DNA from: a virus
Strand: one strand, 5' to 3'
Length of the DNA stretch: 38,966 bases
Virus record (IMG/VR): IMGVR_UViG_3300044800_000037
Location: 1-38,966 of that record
Positions 6,804-13,565 of this stretch are shown here, piece by piece. Both the position numbers and the translations under genes were made by a program. How positions within the stretch are numbered: the stretch's first letter is position 1; each line of letters opens with the position of its first letter. The notes beneath the pieces are model-generated. The model was not told the DNA's origin and did no database searches. It worked only from the letters and a program-made list of their open reading frames with translations.

Positions 6804-7046
6804 TTATTTCTTTTTAGAAACCTCTGAGGCATTAAATTCGGCAATGTCTTTATCTAGTTGCTTCTTCATAGCCCGCCAATCACCAGTAGACTTTAATTCC
6901 TCCCATTGTTCTTGAGTAAATTCAGGGATAACCAATGGAGGGACATTTGACCTTTTCTTTGGTCTGACATTAGAAACTGGCATATAAGTCTCTACGAACT
7001 CAATAAACTCCTGATTTTCCTTTGTCTGCATAACTAAGATTTTCAT
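6804..7046 (-). CDS. Hypothetical protein
   Basis: An 80-aa protein with an N-terminal MKILVMQTKENQEFIEF, a proline-rich linker and a C-terminal FTQEQWEELKSTGDWRAMKK helical segment ending in lysines. A TAGGGAGGTAAAT ribosome site precedes the ATG. No family recognised. Located directly upstream of the helicase loader, so possibly a replication accessory; this is inference from position only. Confidence 0.7.
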   Translation of the reverse strand: MKILVMQTKENQEFIEFVETYMPVSNVRPKKRSNVPPLVIPEFTQEQWEELKSTGDWRAMKKQLDKDIAEFNASEVSKKK

Positions 7047-7048
7047 AT

Positions 7049-7087
7049 TTACCTCCCTATTTCTTTGCCTAGAACTTCAAAGGTCAT
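7049..7087 (-). other. Bridging micro-ORF, copy C
   Basis: A 12-codon frame (MTFEVLGKEIGR) starts at an ATGA overlap with the stop of the upstream gene and ends 2 nt before the next ATG. It is clearly related in sequence to the frame at 5165-5218 (CTTCAAAGGTCATAA shared on the plus strand). Confidence 0.4.
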
Positions 7088-7530
7088 AATTCTATTCTCC
7101 GCCAATCCTCTTCATCGTTTGCCTTTTGGCAGTTTTCCCAACCAAGTCTAGCTATTGCCCCAGATACAGCACTTTTCTCTCTATCAGTCAATCCTTTTTC
7201 TGTCAGAAACTTCCCTGCTTCCTCTATCGTTGTGGGAAATATCAGAGAATCATAGGGACACTGAGGGGGATGCTGGTCTTCTGCCAGTTTCACATAGCCT
7301 TTATAAAATTCCTTTGTTACCGCAACACCCCTGTCATAATCAAGATAATCTTGGTGTTGTCCTAGTTTAATTTCTTCTGGACTCTTATAGCCAGCTTTGA
7401 GAACTTTGAAGAGTTGGGCTTTGGCTATTCTGAAAAGAACTGTAGTTCCATCTTTTGAACGTCTACCAATATCCCACGCTTCTGTTATTTCCTCATCTGT
7501 TAGTAACAAGTCATCTGCCATTATTCCCAT
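7084..7530 (-). CDS. Hypothetical protein
   Basis: A 148-aa protein starting MGIMADDLLLTDEEITEAW, with a helical segment IAKAQLFKVLKAG and a C-terminal domain rich in charged residues (EKGLTDREKSAV). AAAGGAGG lies 4 nt before the first ATG and 13 nt before the alternative start MADD, so either start is possible. Similar LLTDEEI...IAKAQ proteins occur near recombination genes in environmental phages, but no function is known. Confidence 0.72.
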   Translation of the reverse strand: MGIMADDLLLTDEEITEAWDIGRRSKDGTTVLFRIAKAQLFKVLKAGYKSPEEIKLGQHQDYLDYDRGVAVTKEFYKGYVKLAEDQHPPQCPYDSLIFPTTIEEAGKFLTEKGLTDREKSAVSGAIARLGWENCQKANDEEDWRRIEL

Positions 7531-7554
7531 ATTGCCTCCTTTCTCAAAAGCCTT

Positions 7555-8691
7555 TTACTTACCTCGTTCAAAGGCAGTACAAATCTCATTATACTGCCAG
7601 ACTTTTATATCTGCCATCTTCTTCGGCATATCCCATTTCTTTTCAGCCATCCATTTACCGAGGTCGGTCGCCCCCATCTGGTTATCGTTGAGTAACTGGG
7701 TGATATGGGTTAATTGTTCCTTAGTGATTGGCGTTTCGTCTTTGGCAAGGCTAGATACTTCTGCCTCTGTTGATGCTACGGCACTCACTTTCTCTTCGAC
7801 TACCTTCCCTGTTGACTTGATGGCTTCCTGTGATAACTCAGGCGGAATCACTGGTTCAGTTATTTCGCCAGTTGTGACATCAACAAGTCTACTCTCGCCT
7901 TCAATATACTGCTCATCGGCTACCGCAAAACCACTTGGCATTTCAGCCGGGCGTAGTCTATCGAGTGCCAGGGATTCGCTTCTGATACTAGCCATATTCG
8001 CTTTTGTGTTGCCCTTATCAGTCCCATAAGGTTCTTGGTCTTCGGGCCACTTGCCATAGCCATAAACTTCGGCTCCTGATTTCATATCCTTCAGCCAAGT
8101 CAGATAGCAAAGGTATCCCGTTTGGGTGTGTCCCCATACCTTGATTTGTTCTTCCTCAGTCATCAAGCGGGGAGTCATATCAAGGTAGGAATATCCACCT
8201 TTGCGTGAAGCCAGTAATCTCTTTGCCTTGATTCCCCACACCCTAGTCCACTCATCACGGTTCAATCTCTTATTGTGGAACTTAATCAGGAAGACGTGGT
8301 TGGCTAGGGGGTTCAGTCCATAGCTGGAACAGAGGATAGCAGCAGCCATCTTGTCCCTTGATGGTGCATCAGGCCAGATAATTTCCAGTATCTCCATAGC
8401 CTGCGGTCTGGTTAATGCGGTGCTTCCCATATACTTGTCTAGTAACTTTGCCTTGACTTCTCCTTGTGATTCCATAGTTTCTTTCCTCCTTGTTGGTATA
8501 TTTTTCTCGCAATATTCGTAATCCTTTGCGATTCCATCGTGTGAAGTGTCTACGTGGCAAGCAATAAAGGCAAGTTTCTTTTCAGTGTCATAATATGTGG
8601 CAAGCCACTCGCCACAGATGGCACACTTGTTTCGCTTGCGTAGTTCCTCTAGTTTCTCTCTGGTTATTATTTCAGATTCATAGACTGGCAT
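7555..8691 (-). CDS. recT: RecT-family single-strand annealing protein
   Basis: A 378-aa protein. After an N-terminal zinc-finger-like part (C23, C26, C45, C61) comes a RecT core: AAAILCSSYGLNPLANHVFLI, KAKRLLASRKGGYSYLDM, a central TWLKDMKSGAEVYGYGKWP and RSESLALDRLRP. A variable linker and a short C-terminal helical domain follow. RecT proteins anneal single-stranded DNA in phage recombination and repair. I chose ATG 8691 (MPVYESEI), 1 nt after the previous stop, because AGGAGAGATTGAT lies before it; the longer frame to 8727 has no ribosome site. Partner exonuclease not recognised. Confidence 0.82.
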   Translation of the reverse strand: MPVYESEIITREKLEELRKRNKCAICGEWLATYYDTEKKLAFIACHVDTSHDGIAKDYEYCEKNIPTRRKETMESQGEVKAKLLDKYMGSTALTRPQAMEILEIIWPDAPSRDKMAAAILCSSYGLNPLANHVFLIKFHNKRLNRDEWTRVWGIKAKRLLASRKGGYSYLDMTPRLMTEEEQIKVWGHTQTGYLCYLTWLKDMKSGAEVYGYGKWPEDQEPYGTDKGNTKANMASIRSESLALDRLRPAEMPSGFAVADEQYIEGESRLVDVTTGEITEPVIPPELSQEAIKSTGKVVEEKVSAVASTEAEVSSLAKDETPITKEQLTHITQLLNDNQMGATDLGKWMAEKKWDMPKKMADIKVWQYNEICTAFERGK

Positions 8692-8692
8692 A

Positions 8693-8884
8693 TCAATCTC
8701 TCCTGATTGCGTGAAATAAAACGCCATCGTGAAGTGCTAAGATAATTGTCCGCAGGGGCATACTTTCAATAAAGCTAGGGTGTATTGGCTTATCTCGCCA
8801 GTAGACCCAACAGCCAAGCTCCCTCATCCAGTAGGCTAAGTCATTTAGATTGGTAAACTGTTCTCCCTTTTTATAGATTGGCAT
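8693..8884 (-). CDS. Hypothetical small protein
   Basis: A 63-aa protein starting MPIYKKGEQFTNLNDLAYW. The start at 8884 is chosen because GAGGTAGAT lies directly before it and the preceding gene ends at 8893. Its first codons and leader (GATATGCC) resemble those of the RecT-like gene (MPVY), suggesting a duplicated or exchanged translation-initiation segment. No known domain. Confidence 0.65.
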   Translation of the reverse strand: MPIYKKGEQFTNLNDLAYWMRELGCWVYWRDKPIHPSFIESMPLRTIILALHDGVLFHAIRRD

Positions 8885-8892
8885 ATCTACCT

Positions 8893-9357
8893 CTATCTGA
8901 TGATATATGCGAATGATTCCTTGACCTCGCCACATTGTCTTGCTGTCTCTGGCGTCATCTGCCCTGCCTTTACTAGAGCATCCAGAGCCTTGGTATCAAC
9001 CGATTCTACGATAACGAACGAGGCGACCTTTAACGGTGCATACTGGCGGACAAGTTCGGGTTTATAGTTGATTGATTCACGGCGCTGCTTGACGGCATAA
9101 AAGCCATTCTCTATGTCTTGATAACTACCCTGAGCGTCTATCATTGACCGAATCTGTGCATTGATGTCATTCAGATTCCTTTGGCACGCCTGAAGTTCTT
9201 GAAACTCTGGTATTGCCTCAAGGTTTGCTTCAAGTGTTCTGGTTCTGGCTTGGCAATCCTGATACTCCATTAACTTCTGGCCTATCTCTGGGGGATTGCA
9301 CAAGTTCACGGCGCTAGATTCGTAGTTAGGGTTTTTCTTCCCTTCAGTTGCACTCAT
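8893..9357 (-). CDS. Hypothetical coiled-coil protein next to RecT
   Basis: A 154-aa protein. Residues about 25-75 form a likely coiled coil (EYQDCQARTRTLEANLEAI, then NLNDINAQIRSMIDAQ). A conserved-looking C-terminal part follows (GFYAVKQRRESINYKPELV, then DALVKAGQMTPETARQC). Its place just upstream of RecT and its coiled coil suggest a recombination accessory such as a Gam-like or exonuclease-support protein, but I cannot confirm a family. Confidence 0.72.
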   Translation of the reverse strand: MSATEGKKNPNYESSAVNLCNPPEIGQKLMEYQDCQARTRTLEANLEAIPEFQELQACQRNLNDINAQIRSMIDAQGSYQDIENGFYAVKQRRESINYKPELVRQYAPLKVASFVIVESVDTKALDALVKAGQMTPETARQCGEVKESFAYIIR

Positions 9358-9370
9358 ATTTTTACCCCCT

Positions 9371-10111
9371 TTATTTTGCGTTTAGAATATCCAAAAGGTT
9401 CCTCTTGCCTTCAGAGTCCTCAGCATCCTCAACATATGCTTGGTCTATATGATATGCCTTGAGAAGGCAAAGTGCCCCTTCTTTTAAGGTCACAGAGGCT
9501 ACGGCGACCTCTCCCATCTTTAGTTGGTGTGGCTTATCATCTTGCCCTATTGTAACTGAGAAGGTTGAGATGTCAGGCTTATCAAGTGGACTACCAGTGG
9601 CTTTCCTTGCCTTCCTTGTTCGCTTCTTTATATTTGCAATCACTGGTTCCCTACTTTCTACGACCTGAGTAATAGAAAACTGAGATAATGGCTCAGGTGG
9701 AATTACTTCTGGTGGGAACACAGGGGTTTTAAGTGGGTCTGTCCTTCTCACCATAGCATTGCCGAGAATCTTACCGGCAGTTCTTAGAAGAGTTAGACCT
9801 TCTGAATTTAGTCCATCTTCCATCTCTCTGAGTTCTGGTCCTTTTTTACTAACTGTGCTGAATTTCGGAATCTCTATAGGAAAATCAATAGACAAATCAA
9901 CTGGTTTTTTCTTCTTGTCATACTTCCTCTTTGGTTTCTGGTTGAGCATCTTCAGCAGACAGTCAAGACAGAGGTCACCGCCATCTTCATTGCTATCTTT
10001 ATACACAGTGACCCTTGCTACAAAACTTCCCGATTCAACACGCCAACCACCTCGCCCAACATTTTCACCAGTTATCTCGTTCTTACACAGGTCACAGAAT
10101 ACCTTAATCAT
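9371..10111 (-). CDS. Zinc-ribbon protein of unknown function
   Basis: A 246-aa protein. The N-terminal 55 residues carry CDLCKNEI and CLDCL, the two halves of a four-cysteine zinc ribbon. A lysine-rich linker (RKYDKKKKPVD) and a long proline-containing region follow. The C-terminal 60 residues hold TFSVTIGQDDKPHQL and AYHIDQAYVEDAEDS. The start overlaps the HNH gene by 4 nt. A DNA-binding role is plausible but unproven. Confidence 0.72.
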   Translation of the reverse strand: MIKVFCDLCKNEITGENVGRGGWRVESGSFVARVTVYKDSNEDGGDLCLDCLLKMLNQKPKRKYDKKKKPVDLSIDFPIEIPKFSTVSKKGPELREMEDGLNSEGLTLLRTAGKILGNAMVRRTDPLKTPVFPPEVIPPEPLSQFSITQVVESREPVIANIKKRTRKARKATGSPLDKPDISTFSVTIGQDDKPHQLKMGEVAVASVTLKEGALCLLKAYHIDQAYVEDAEDSEGKRNLLDILNAK

Positions 10112-10548
10112 GCCTTCTCCTTTCCGTTTCTCAATATTTTTAATATCATCACGTGAGATAGATGGAACATTCTACCCATAGCACGAAGAGATGCCCTTGG
10201 GTGTACTCGGCGGTAACTCCTTATGTTTTCGTTCCGTTCAACTTTCGTGTTTTCCAATAGTGTAGGATGTTTTTTGCGATGGCAAGAAATACATAAAAGT
10301 TGAAGGTTATCTATATCCTGATAGTTTTCCTCATCACCCATATTATTATGATGAACATGCCCTGATTTACCGACAGACAAACCACATTCTGCACAACAAC
10401 CATCGTATTTCTTGATGACGAAATCCCTTATATCTTTTGGTGGAGCAAGTAGTTGCTGAACTCGTTGTCTGGTTACTCCAGCCTTACTACCTATAAAATC
10501 ATAGGTTTTACCCCGAAGTCTTAATTTTAGCATCTCTCGCTTATCCAT
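10108..10548 (-). CDS. HNH endonuclease with helix-turn-helix segments
   Basis: A 146-aa protein. An N-terminal sigma-like HTH (GKTYDFIGSKAGVTRQRVQQ) precedes an HNH domain: CAEC (C52, C55), HVHHNN (66-67 His), DIDNLQLLCISCHRKKH (N81, C86, C89). The C-terminal segment (RASLRAMGRMFHLSHVMILK) looks like a second HTH. HNH enzymes cut DNA, either as homing-type or as recombination nucleases. I start at ATG 10548, not the upstream ATG at 10584, because a strong promoter occupies that stretch and would give an almost leaderless message beginning at this ATG. Confidence 0.85.
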   Translation of the reverse strand: MDKREMLKLRLRGKTYDFIGSKAGVTRQRVQQLLAPPKDIRDFVIKKYDGCCAECGLSVGKSGHVHHNNMGDEENYQDIDNLQLLCISCHRKKHPTLLENTKVERNENIRSYRRVHPRASLRAMGRMFHLSHVMILKILRNGKEKA

Positions 10549-10555
10549 ATAGGGT

Positions 10556-10584
10556 ATTTTACCATAGCTAGTTGCCTTTGTCAA
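10556..10584 (-). promoter_or_regulatory. Sigma-70-type promoter, minus strand
   Basis: On the minus strand TTGACA (10584-10579), a 17-bp spacer and TAAAAT (10561-10556). The expected start lies at about 10548-10550, at or 1-2 bases before the HNH ATG. It would drive the roughly 8.7-kb group from the HNH gene to 1866. Confidence 0.8.
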
Positions 10585-10596
10585 GTGGTTTAGGAT

Positions 10597-10842
10597 TTAT
10601 TTTTCTGCCTTCGTAAATGGGTTTGTTACGAGAAACTTATCAATGAAACCCATTTTATTGTAATTGTTATGACAGGTTTCGCAGTTATGTCCAATCAGAA
10701 CAGCATCTTTGCCATCCCAAATACCAGCCAATGAATCACCAACTTGTGTACCGCATCTGGCACAATACTTATACCCGAAACAAGTAGTCACGATTCTACT
10801 ATGCCTAAATAACGCACAGAAAACGGCTTTAATTTTTTTCAT
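10597..10842 (-). CDS. Small zinc-ribbon protein
   Basis: An 81-aa protein with two CxxC pairs, CARC (about 27-30) and CETC (about 54-57), the spacing of a zinc ribbon. The N-terminus MKKIKAVFCALFRHSRIV is basic and hydrophobic. It ends in VTNPFTKAEK. Comparable FGYKYCARCG proteins occur in environmental phages without known function. Overlaps its upstream neighbour by 4 nt and is the last gene before the internal promoter. Confidence 0.7.
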   Translation of the reverse strand: MKKIKAVFCALFRHSRIVTTCFGYKYCARCGTQVGDSLAGIWDGKDAVLIGHNCETCHNNYNKMGFIDKFLVTNPFTKAEK

Positions 10843-11300
10843 TTTTCTGCTCCACTGTTAAGGTGCTTCCAGTAGTCTCTCATAGAATCGGCAATCTCAG
10901 CATTTGCCCGGGCGGTGGCCTCTATCCTGATTTCACAACCTTCGCAGGTTGGTTCACCGCATACTATCGGCAATTTAGTGAATGGGTTGAATGGGCATAT
11001 CATAGACTTTTCTCCTTTTACCAACTTAACAGCTTTTAAATGCCCTATCTCTGCTTTTTCCCAAGTTGCATATCGTTCTTGGTAATCATTATGTTCACCC
11101 CCAAAAATCATTGTCTCAAAGAGAATGGGTAAATCCCCACCGAAAGAGTGGTCAAGCCCCAAAAAGACGGTTGAGACTTCTACTTCACCCACTGTTGTTT
11201 TTGCTACACGGCGGTCTGCGTTTTCAAACCACCTAGACCATACTAAAATATCAGTAACGAGTTTCGGTTCTTTCCCTTCAAGTATATATGTACCGTTCAT
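10839..11300 (-). CDS. Hypothetical protein, apparent fusion with cysteine-rich C-terminal unit
   Basis: A 153-aa protein. Residues 1-99 form one module (LVWSRWFENADRRVAKT, VSTVFLGLDHSFGG, FETMIFGGEHNDYQERY) that resembles a widespread small phage protein. Residues 100-153 begin MICPFNPFTKL and contain four cysteines (CGEPTCEGC). The codons just before that internal ATG (11019) read AAAGGAGAAAAGTCT, the same ribosome site found before the gene's own ATG at 11300, so the second half may also be translated alone. Unknown function. Confidence 0.75.
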   Translation of the reverse strand: MNGTYILEGKEPKLVTDILVWSRWFENADRRVAKTTVGEVEVSTVFLGLDHSFGGDLPILFETMIFGGEHNDYQERYATWEKAEIGHLKAVKLVKGEKSMICPFNPFTKLPIVCGEPTCEGCEIRIEATARANAEIADSMRDYWKHLNSGAEK

Positions 11301-11839
11301 AGACTTTTCTCCTTTCTAACAAATTCATATATCCAGAGCCATAAGCCGTCACAGTTTTTAAGGATAACCAAAGCTTCTTCTCCGCCCTCAAGTGCTAAAT
11401 CTTCAGGGGATAAAGGAAGCCTCAATCTCTCTGCCCTTACTCCTGCTATCTGGATAAAAGTGCGGGCTACCCACTCTGGCATCATCATAGGAGAGTGCCA
11501 TTTGTCAGGTATGGTGATTGGCTTATCTTTTGGTTTCATTACCCAGCGTGTTTCACCATCTAGTTTGTATTCAACTTTCACCCTTTGGAGAGGTTTTTCT
11601 ATGTCTCTTAAATCAATATCAAGAACTCTATATGCCTCTTTGATATAGACAACCTCACCGACTTGATAATGCCCCTTAACATCCATTATTTGTAAATTTT
11701 TCTTAAATTGCTCATCACTAATAGTCAAACTTGGAATTCCCAGTTTCAATTTCATCACTCGTCTAGTCTGCCATAGTCTATCTGTATCGCTTTCGCCAAT
11801 CGCCTTAGCCTTCCAGGGCTTAAATAAGATTCCCTTCAC
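11297..11839 (-). CDS. PUA/ASCH-like phage protein
   Basis: A 180-aa protein starting at GTG 11839 (VKGILFKPWKAKAI): AAAGGAGATAAAATC precedes it and GTGA overlaps the previous stop. The longer ATG frame to 11872 is less likely. Family features include QTRRVMK, YQVGEVVYIKEAYR, WHSPMMMPEWVARTFIQI and the C-terminal LWLWIYEFVRKE. Such proteins have an ASCH-like fold and are frequent in phages, sometimes labelled morphogenetic, with no proven role. Its last codons form the ribosome site of the next gene. Confidence 0.8.
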   Translation of the reverse strand: MKGILFKPWKAKAIGESDTDRLWQTRRVMKLKLGIPSLTISDEQFKKNLQIMDVKGHYQVGEVVYIKEAYRVLDIDLRDIEKPLQRVKVEYKLDGETRWVMKPKDKPITIPDKWHSPMMMPEWVARTFIQIAGVRAERLRLPLSPEDLALEGGEEALVILKNCDGLWLWIYEFVRKEKSL

Positions 11840-12153
11840 GATTTTATCTCCTTTCTTTCTGTTAGATACCATTCTGGCTTTGGGCCAACATAAACTAGAG
11901 GCATATCAGAACCATCAGGCTTTTTGAATTGGTCAGACGTAGGGTCAATGATAGTTTTATCCGGCATAGTCAACCAGTAATGATTCCAGTCTCCGATATT
12001 TCCCTCAGTGAGTTCGCACTTTATTCCACAAAAACTGAGATAACCTACTAAAGCACTACCAAGGGCAAAACACATTTGTCCTGAAGATTTAGAGCCAAGC
12101 ATACCATTGCGAAATTCAGAGACTATATCGGATATATTTTTACTTACTTTCAT
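11836..12153 (-). CDS. Transglutaminase/cysteine-peptidase-like small protein
   Basis: A 105-aa protein. It shows C28 at the head of a helix (GQMCFALGSALVGYLS), H58 in NHYWLTM and D70 in IIDPTSDQF. This order and the HYWL...DPT.DQF pattern match small phage proteins with a transglutaminase-like or papain-like triad. It is short for an active peptidase. No signal peptide. The assignment is by motif only; activity is inferred. Confidence 0.7.
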   Translation of the reverse strand: MKVSKNISDIVSEFRNGMLGSKSSGQMCFALGSALVGYLSFCGIKCELTEGNIGDWNHYWLTMPDKTIIDPTSDQFKKPDGSDMPLVYVGPKPEWYLTERKEIKS

Positions 12154-12359
12154 TTCTTTCTATTCTCCCTCATAATCTTGATGACTTCCCTATAAACTGC
12201 TCCATTTCTCTTCTGGATTATCTTATTGATTTTATTGATACTTCCAATGCATCTTTTACAAGTGATATTGTTAGTTATCCAAGTAGTATTACTTGTTTTT
12301 ATACCACATCTACTAATGCCATTGTGTATCCAAGAAGCATGCATTATTTCCTCTGCCAT
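12150..12359 (-). CDS. Small cysteine/histidine-rich protein
   Basis: A 69-aa protein starting MAEEIMHASWIHNG. ATG 12359 lies 1 base after the stop of the preceding 45-aa zinc-ribbon gene, so I reject the longer frame to 12449. An H..H...CG...TCKRC arrangement (about residues 7-36) suggests a zinc site, then a basic helical tail. Such H-CG-TCKRC peptides are common in phages without known function. Confidence 0.6.
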   Translation of the reverse strand: MAEEIMHASWIHNGISRCGIKTSNTTWITNNITCKRCIGSINKINKIIQKRNGAVYREVIKIMRENRKK

Positions 12360-12360
12360 A

Positions 12361-12498
12361 TTATTTTCTTTTCTTCCTCTCTTTGTGCAGGAGGCGCTTG
12401 ATAGCACAATCATCACAGTATTTCCTACGGCTCCCCTGCTCAACCTCAAAGGATTTGCTACACTCTTTATCTTGGCACTTGTAGGTTACTTTGTTCAT
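12361..12498 (-). CDS. Zinc-ribbon micro-protein (45 aa)
   Basis: Read directly from the sequence: MNKVTYKCQDKECSKSFEV and onwards, with CxxxxC (C8, C13) and CxxC (C28, C31) and a basic tail ending ERKKRK. Ribosome site AAAGGAATTAGAAA before the ATG. It is coupled to the next gene (stop TAA, one base, ATG). It looks like a small zinc-ribbon nucleic-acid-binding protein; target unknown. Confidence 0.7.
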   Translation of the reverse strand: MNKVTYKCQDKECSKSFEVEQGSRRKYCDDCAIKRLLHKERKKRK

Positions 12499-12501
12499 TT
12501 T

Positions 12502-12657
12502 CTAATTCCTTTCTACTTTTACTGACTTGTAGGTAATGTTGTCCAGCCCGACTATTAGGTCAGTTAAGTAGTCATAAGGGATTGTTAAAGCCAGTTCAAG
12601 GCTGAGTTCCCTGGCAGATAAGCCCTTGCTGATTAGTTCCTCATATAATGTCTTCAT
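12502..12657 (-). CDS. Hypothetical small protein (51 aa)
   Basis: MKTLYEELISKGLSARELSL and onwards is 51 aa, mostly helical, and ends YKSVKVERN. AAGGAGAAGAGAAG lies before the ATG. The last codons and 3-nt gap hold the ribosome site of the next gene. No family recognised. Confidence 0.68.
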   Translation of the reverse strand: MKTLYEELISKGLSARELSLELALTIPYDYLTDLIVGLDNITYKSVKVERN

Positions 12658-12679
12658 CTTCTCTTCTCCTTATAGTTTG

Positions 12680-12856
12680 TTAACCCTTATCTTCCCCGTC
12701 TGATTCTACAAGCCAGCCCTTTTCTACAGTAGAAGAGGGAATTTCAAATTTCTTACGATATAAGCGAATAGCTTTAGTTTCTGCTTGGGTCTCGCTTTTA
12801 GCTTCTACTTGGAAATTAGTTAGGTTTATCTGGTCAAAATATACTGTGTATTTCAT
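12680..12856 (-). CDS. Hypothetical small protein (58 aa)
   Basis: MKYTVYFDQINLTNFQVEAK and onwards has a beta-beta-alpha look with a DNA-binding-like YRKKFEIP segment and an acidic tail. AAGGAGATGAGAAG precedes the ATG. It lies 13 nt from the pentapeptide gene upstream. Many phage micro-proteins have this YxVyxdxi..xxxVeA pattern; no known function. Confidence 0.68.
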   Translation of the reverse strand: MKYTVYFDQINLTNFQVEAKSETQAETKAIRLYRKKFEIPSSTVEKGWLVESDGEDKG

Positions 12857-12868
12857 CTTCTCATCTCC

Positions 12869-13540
12869 TTATTGGGTGGTAGGATTGATTATTAAATTAC
12901 CCTTCCAATCACACTCACCTATCTTGCAACATTTTTTAACTCTGAATTTGCCATCCGAACCAAAAGGGCAAATAGCGTCTATAACATTAAACTCCATCAA
13001 TAAAAGCCTGTCTGTATCCGATTGATGATTAAAGATGCACCAACTAAAAGTCGCAAGGTTTATGCCATAGGAGCATTGTTGATTCTGGTCTGCGTCTACT
13101 TCTTCAACCTGAAAAGTTGACTTTTTGAGATAATTGATACCACCCTTAAAAATACCCTCTCCTGCCGAGTTTATCAACTTATATGCTCTTGCCTTATTAC
13201 CCGACATTGGAACTATACCAATGAAAGCCAACCAGTTTATATCCTCATAGATAGTTTCCTTCAGGTTGGCAGAATGCAGGTCGGCAGAATACAGGTTGGC
13301 ATAACTCAGGTTGGCATAACTCAGGTTGGCAGAATGCAGGTCGGCAGAATACAGGTTGGCATAACTCAGGTCGGCAGAATACAGGTTGGCATAACTCAGG
13401 TTGGCATAACTCAGGTTGGCATAACTCAGGTTGGCAGAATGCAGGTCGGCAGAATACAGGTTGGCTTTTTCGCCACCATTTTCCGACCTCAGCCACTTAG
13501 AATGTTTGTCCAGAATTTCAACAAGTTTTTCTCTCTCCAT
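12869..13540 (-). CDS. Pentapeptide-repeat protein with C-terminal DUF7666-like domain
   Basis: A 223-aa protein. Residues about 26-95 are 14 consecutive pentapeptides of A(N/D)L type (units ANLYS, ADLHS, ANLSY), expected to form a right-handed beta-helix. The C-terminal half (KARAYKLINSAGEGIF, GINLATFSWCIFNH, DGKFRVKKCCKIGE) resembles a domain often attached to pentapeptide repeats in phages. Start MEREKLVEIL chosen for the GGGAGGAAAA site; the frame to 13576 is less likely. Some pentapeptide proteins mimic DNA and act on gyrase, but no such role is shown here. Confidence 0.85.
   Translation of the reverse strand: MEREKLVEILDKHSKWLRSENGGEKANLYSADLHSANLSYANLSYANLSYANLYSADLSYANLYSADLHSANLSYANLSYANLYSADLHSANLKETIYEDINWLAFIGIVPMSGNKARAYKLINSAGEGIFKGGINYLKKSTFQVEEVDADQNQQCSYGINLATFSWCIFNHQSDTDRLLLMEFNVIDAICPFGSDGKFRVKKCCKIGECDWKGNLIINPTTQ
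13263..13464. repeat. Tandem 15-bp repeat array coding the pentapeptides
   Basis: Near-identical 15-bp units (variants of GGTTGGCATAACTCA and GGTCGGCAGAATACA) repeat about 14 times. A 47-base block starting near 13264 recurs exactly 60 bp later. It produces long open frames on the other strand that are only shadows. Confidence 0.9.
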
Positions 13541-13565
13541 TTTTCCTCCCTCTTTATTTCGTGGG

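Noticed and set aside
7397-8029. Plus-strand 210-codon frame opposite the RecT-like gene
   Set aside because: Serine/leucine-rich shadow of the coding strand, no ribosome site, opposite to the whole transcription block.
13263-13464. Possible CRISPR array because of regular repeats
   Set aside because: Units are 15 bp without unique spacers and code for pentapeptides; no cas genes.
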